Positions 59,602-64,000 of a DNA stretch of 64,000 bases are shown piece after piece (position 1 is the first letter of the stretch; the number at the start of each line of letters is the position of its first letter). A program made the position numbers and the translations under genes. Under the pieces are notes generated by a model, which saw only the letters and a program-made list of their open reading frames with translations, ran no database searches and was not told the DNA's origin. Source of the stretch: Ailanthus altissimus. Taxonomy: Eukaryota; Streptophyta; Magnoliopsida; Sapindales; Simaroubaceae. The stretch is from positions 24,850,014 to 24,914,013 of the forward strand of contig OX327699.1 in NCBI GenBank assembly GCA_946807835.1, read 5' to 3'.

Positions 59602-61569
59602 AACTGGTATTTACTTCCCTTTGGCAAGGTCGAGGCACCACATCTACATCATGTTTGGTAATTTTCAGAAAAGCTATACTCCATTCAAGAGTTGTAAAGC
59701 AGCGCATTACAATCTTTATGTGTAATTATTGGTTAATAATCTCTTCAATTGTTTTCTCTCACTGATACGAATTGTCAACATCAATGTAGCAAAGTTTCAA
59801 ATGAAAATCAATGGAAAAATTTGTGTAGATTTCTTTCTCTCTGTAGTGCAGGGGATTGAATTCCCAAAGGCCAAAGGTTGGATAACGAACCAACTGGCTA
59901 GGTTAACCATAGAAATCATTTCCACAATGTTCAGAATATCTGAGCTGTATTAGACATGAATGTTGTGCTTTTGTTAGGTTATTACTATATGCATAAAGTA
60001 GTTATGCAGTTCCTAACATTGAGGAACTAGTGTTATTGAATGGTAACGGTTAGCAGAAAGTTAAAAAGTGAAAATGAACTCACTGGCTGTATGTCCCTCG
60101 GCCATTGTTGCTTGTAGATGGATGTCGAGTTCAGGACCTCTTTGGTCATCCCCTTTAAATGCTGTTGAAATTACCATGAAGTCGATTTCCTGTGGACTTA
60201 CTCCATTGAATGCTTAAAATCAAGCATGATTTCTAAAGTGCTCTGTTTGTTGAAGTTATTGTGTATTTGTTTCATTAGCAGTTGGTTCTAGTTCATTGGC
60301 TGTACTTTCATTATCATTTTTCCATCGATTGATGATAACATCTCGTTCCTTCAGTCACAAGAAAATTTTGTCTGATATATGTATACATTTCCCGGGCTAC
60401 AGAAAACCAAACAAAGGAAAGAAGATTGGTTTTTTACCCAATTTACTGCTTAAAACATGGAAACAAGTTCCCAGCTACTTTGGCTCAAGCAAGGGTTATT
60501 TATGCCCCAATAATACAAAAATTTTATCGTCCTAAAATTTTGTTTCACGTGTCCTTGTGATATCTCAATAATACCCAAATATCATAGATATCATAACCTC
60601 CCAATAAACGAGAGGCGGTGTACGAGTCATTTAGTAGTTATGTATTTATGCCCATTATATGACGATCGACGAAAACAGGTGAAATTGAAATTATTTTAGC
60701 AGTACACGAGTAGAATGCATTAACGACATTTTAGTTTTTCCTAAATTTTTTAAGGAATGTCTGATATTATCTAACATTTTGTAATATCTGATGAAATTTG
60801 CCTGTCAAGCAAGGTCATGAACTGACAACCTGCCCTCGCTATTTATTTACATTTCTACAGTAACGTGTTCTGTTACCTATCTCATTGCATTGCCATTGAA
60901 AGTTAAGGAGTTAATAACGGGTTCCTTTATTCATAGTCACTGAACATGGGAGGTACCTCTCTCTTTATAAACCACATGCATGCAAAATCTATGTTCTGAG
61001 TGGTTACTCTTAATTTTGAATGTTCACGTCGACAAGAGTCTAGTGTTTTTAGTAAGGGAGGTGTTCGGTTAGGCATTTGAAAATAATGTTGATATGTATA
61101 ATATACTTTGATTCCACAAGTTCATGAAAGTTATTTGATGGGGGATGTCCAAGATTGTTTTTCAGTTTTGCAAAATCGTGTGTAATTACAATCTACATGT
61201 TAAGAGTATGATAATTAGTATTTGCTCTAATGTTACTCTTCTTTTCAAACTTTCATTTCAGTTGAGTGTTGGTTTCAGCTTGGCAGCTAGTTCATGCCTT
61301 TGTAATGTTAACCGATTAAGGTGATCCGCCGAATAAAGCTAATAAAGCACCACTTTCTCTTTACACTCGCTATGATCCCAGAAAATTTAATTTTGATTTT
61401 GAGTGGAGTTTATTAGATTATTATTTAATTCAAAAATTTAAGATGTTAAGTGAATACTCAATATTAATATTAAATATAAGTTAGTTTTTTTCACCTAAAT
61501 CCATATTTAAGGTATAAGATAAAGTAAATTCTTAGAGGAAAAATGGATCTCCAATATTAATATTAAAGA
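59602..61569. other. Spacer after the UVR-ApaG gene
   Basis: The first part is 3' UTR-like mixed sequence. No exon pattern is visible beyond it. TTTATAAACC (about 60966) and CATGCATGC (60975-60983, an RY-type motif) lie close together, but no coding region follows them in the window. Confidence 0.45.
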
Positions 61570-62345
61570 TAAATTTTAATAATTTTTTCATGTTTCAGGT
61601 GAATTTAAGTTAAAAGTTTGAGGCATAATAGATCCATAAAATTTAAGATTTGAGGCAATACAGACAAGTCTTAATAGTATCCAAGTTTAAATACTAAAGA
61701 AAAGTCTTAATAATCCATTTTATGTGAATCATGGATCTAAGTTTAAGACTTGCGGTAAAGTGGATCCCAAAATTAGTATTAAATATAAGCCTTAACAATC
61801 CCACTTATATAAAACATGGATCCAAATTTAAGGTCTAAGGTAATACTAAATACAAGTCTTAACAACGTGGATTTAAGTTTAAAGTTTAAGGTAATACTAA
61901 AGACAAATCTTAACAACCCCTTTCACGTGAAATATGAATCCAAGTTTAAAGTTTAGGTCAAAGTAGATTTTAAAGTGAATCTCTAGAGTTTAAGGTATGA
62001 CATAATACTAAAAACAGGTCTTAATAGTTCATCTCACATAAAACGTAAATCTAAGTTTAAAGTAAATTTACGTTTAAGGTTTGAAACATAATGAATCCCA
62101 AAGTTAAAATGTAGATTTAAGTTTAAGGTTGTTTAAGATTTAAGTCAAAGTATATCATAGAGTGAATCCTTAGAATTTAAGGTTTGAGATAATATTAAAT
62201 ATAAATATTAACAATTCCTCTCACATAAAATGTTAATATAAATTTAAGGTGAATATAAATTTAAAGTTTAAAGTAAAATGAATTCCAATGTTGAAACGTG
62301 TATCTAAGTTTGAGGTTTGAGGCAAAATAGATCTCAAAGTGGACC
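61570..62345. repeat. Degenerate satellite-like array
   Basis: The phrase AARTCTTAACAAYCC, followed by CACRTGAAAYATGGATCCAAGTTTAAGGTTT and AAGGTAATACTAAA, recurs about seven times (cores near 61670, 61704, 61791, 61856, 61908, 62016 and 62203). Spacing is irregular at about 35-190 bp. Copies are heavily diverged. Flanks (61410-61510 and 62400-62510) share AATTTAA/TTAATATTAA phrases. Confidence 0.6.
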
Positions 62346-62798
62346 CTTAATGATTGAATAGAAATAAATATAAAAAATTAATTAAAAGACAAAGACTCTG
62401 AACTCAAAATTTTAATTTTGATATCATATTAATTTATTACTCAACTTAAAAATTTAAACTATTAGACGAAGGATTATTATAAATATTAAAAACAAGTTTT
62501 AACGGAATTTATTTGAGTTTCACCTCAACGATTTTTGTGCTTTCATATAAATGGGTTGATCTCCTATGATCTTTTGGAAGCATATTATAATATAATAAGG
62601 TGGAGAAACTTGAATGGTTACCTCCTGGGCAAGCTGCTACCAAAGATTGAATTCTCACATCTCATTGTCGAAGTTTCATAGTCTTTCTCACATGGCTTTC
62701 GTGAAACACAGATTTCTAATTGCTACAAGAGGTTTGTCTTCACTTTTTTTTTTTTAAATAACAAAAAGTTTGTGATATCTAAAACCTGTTGTTAATAA
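62346..62798. other. Spacer without visible gene
   Basis: It is AT-rich DNA with a T run near 62742. It contains the TTAATTTATTACTCAACTT-type phrases that also flank other repeat blocks of the window. Confidence 0.45.
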
Positions 62799-63014
62799 TT
62801 AGCAATCACCATCGTCTTGCTTGAGTACATAGTTTCTTAAACTCCCATAGTCCAAATGAACTGCAACATTTGGATTTCTTAATGGAACATTTATGATCGA
62901 AAATAAGCGTAATATCTGCACAGAAGCTGCTGGCAGATGTTGTCGCCCTTTTTCCAAGTAACTTATGGCTTGTGTTGCGGCTAATTTTATCATTTTCTTG
63001 GAGGCCAAGTTTGT
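62799..63014 (-). CDS. Possible orphan last exon of unknown protein
   Basis: On the minus strand an acceptor-like TTCAG precedes 63014, and the frame then runs open to a stop at 62799-62801 (about 71 codons). Codon use is much less AT-driven than in the surrounding spacer: it reads KLAATQAISYLEKGRQHLP, LFSIINVPLRNPNVAVHL and a C-terminus KQDDGDC. This looks like real coding sequence. I recognise no family and no upstream exon in the remaining ~1 kb. It may be the 3' end of a gene beginning outside the window or a captured gene fragment. Confidence 0.3.
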   Translation of the reverse strand, partial: TNLASKKMIKLAATQAISYLEKGRQHLPAASVQILRLFSIINVPLRNPNVAVHLDYGSLRNYVLKQDDGDC

Positions 63015-64000
63015 CTGAACATTCACTTGTCGATTGCCTTAATTAACATTCACATGTCATAATCAAATTTTGAGGTACCCAAACTAAACGAACGAATTCA
63101 AATTGACTCATTTATCTAAATAATCCATTTTGAACATGATCTTCGGAGGGACCATAAAAAGAATATACTATTAATAATAAATAATAAGAGCAAGAATTCT
63201 TTCTGCTACCGACTCATGACTTTTCCATCTTTTACCTTTTCTTTAGGTTACTTTATTCTCTTATCTGTTTTCTGATGAAATAGTGGAAGTAAGAAAAGCC
63301 ATTAAAGCCGGTGGTATACGTGTTTTAACATTTTTATATAAATATGTTTCCACTTCCATCACAAAGCTGGTGAGGGTGGACGATTAATGTGAACTGCAGG
63401 TCATGTAATTTTCATTTTCTGCCATGTGATCCTGAAAAACGACGTGCTTCACGCTCATTTTCACTTCGCATCTCCAAGCCCTAGGAGGATTCCCAGTTGG
63501 GGGCCATCACCTTATCCCACGCCACGCTTTTGCAATGCAACCAATGCATGACAGACACGTCTCTCTTTCATAAAATAAAACTTTGAAAACGTAATTTTTT
63601 TTTTTACAAAATTACCCTCCACATCGTAGGGACAAATGCTCAGGGCTAGAGCCTATGCCCTATGACCACTTTAGTCGCAGGCTCAGTCCAATTGCAGGAC
63701 CAGGGTTCACAAATAGGTCCCACTCCTTGACCGTCTTCAAATCTTCGTTACTTCGACAAAAAGCTAACACCATGATTGCTAATCACCGTTTTACGTGTAA
63801 TTAACAAACCAATCAATGCTTCACTTCATCCCAACAATGTACCATAAACTAGGTCAGTTTAATCTTTGATTGATGAATTATGGGGCTGATCAAAGGTTCC
63901 AAATCATTAGTCAAAAAGGTGGGGCTTCGTCATGAACAATGGTACTTCAGTTCACAATATCATTTACTTGTTTTTTAGTTTCCAGCTCGGACAGACAACA
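63015..64000. other. Terminal spacer
   Basis: Mixed-composition sequence without a recognised gene. The less AT-rich part from 63360 could be a promoter or gene edge continuing beyond the window. Confidence 0.4.

Overview
The window is nuclear DNA from a flowering plant, almost certainly a eudicot. It is AT-rich and has intron-split genes with GT/AG borders, Ty1/copia retrotransposons, MITEs and a decayed insert of plastid DNA. The protein-coding genes read most like rosid sequences, but the species cannot be named from the sequence alone.

Layout. 1-9.7 kb is gene-free and repeat-rich: a decayed, internally deleted copia element (1961-4695), a long-TIR MITE (5858-6349), a hAT-type MITE (7709-7986) and a 40-bp tandem repeat (8931-9090). 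A 5.3-kb copia element follows (9725-15002), with a 5-bp target duplication and LTRs that end TG...CT. A BOR1-type borate exporter gene (16396-20869, 12 coding exons, 721 aa) is intact. AT-rich spacer containing a DUF1985/Mutator remnant (about 24.2-24.45 kb) leads to an SGNH/GDSL esterase gene (26010-29234). That gene has two apparent lesions in exon 2 and a TRIM retroelement in its last intron. An R2R3-MYB gene of the MYB98 type (31039-37614) is a pseudogene: it has a frameshift, two in-frame stops and a 5-kb minus-strand copia element in its last exon. A 1-kb solo LTR with a GC-rich minisatellite lies at 38141-39176.

The right half holds a plastid phosphoenolpyruvate/phosphate translocator (minus, 40203-42871, 9 exons, 415 aa), a BOI-related RING E3 ligase (minus, 45949-48551, 3 exons, 332 aa) and a plastid-targeted-looking UVR-ApaG protein (plus, 57030-59601, 6 exons, 293 aa). 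Long AT-rich spacers between them carry a 34-bp-stem snapback repeat and a deamination-scarred fragment of the plastid 23S rRNA gene (about 55.28-55.57 kb). A degenerate satellite-like array (about 61.6-62.3 kb) and a possible orphan coding exon (62.8-63.0 kb) close the window.

The genes are unrelated housekeeping or regulatory genes and form no operon or pathway cluster. I found no convincing new multi-gene system. The unusual content is the transposon biology (two copia elements with TG...CT termini), the NUPT, the loss of one BOR trafficking tyrosine, and gene lesions that are either real or assembly errors in T runs.
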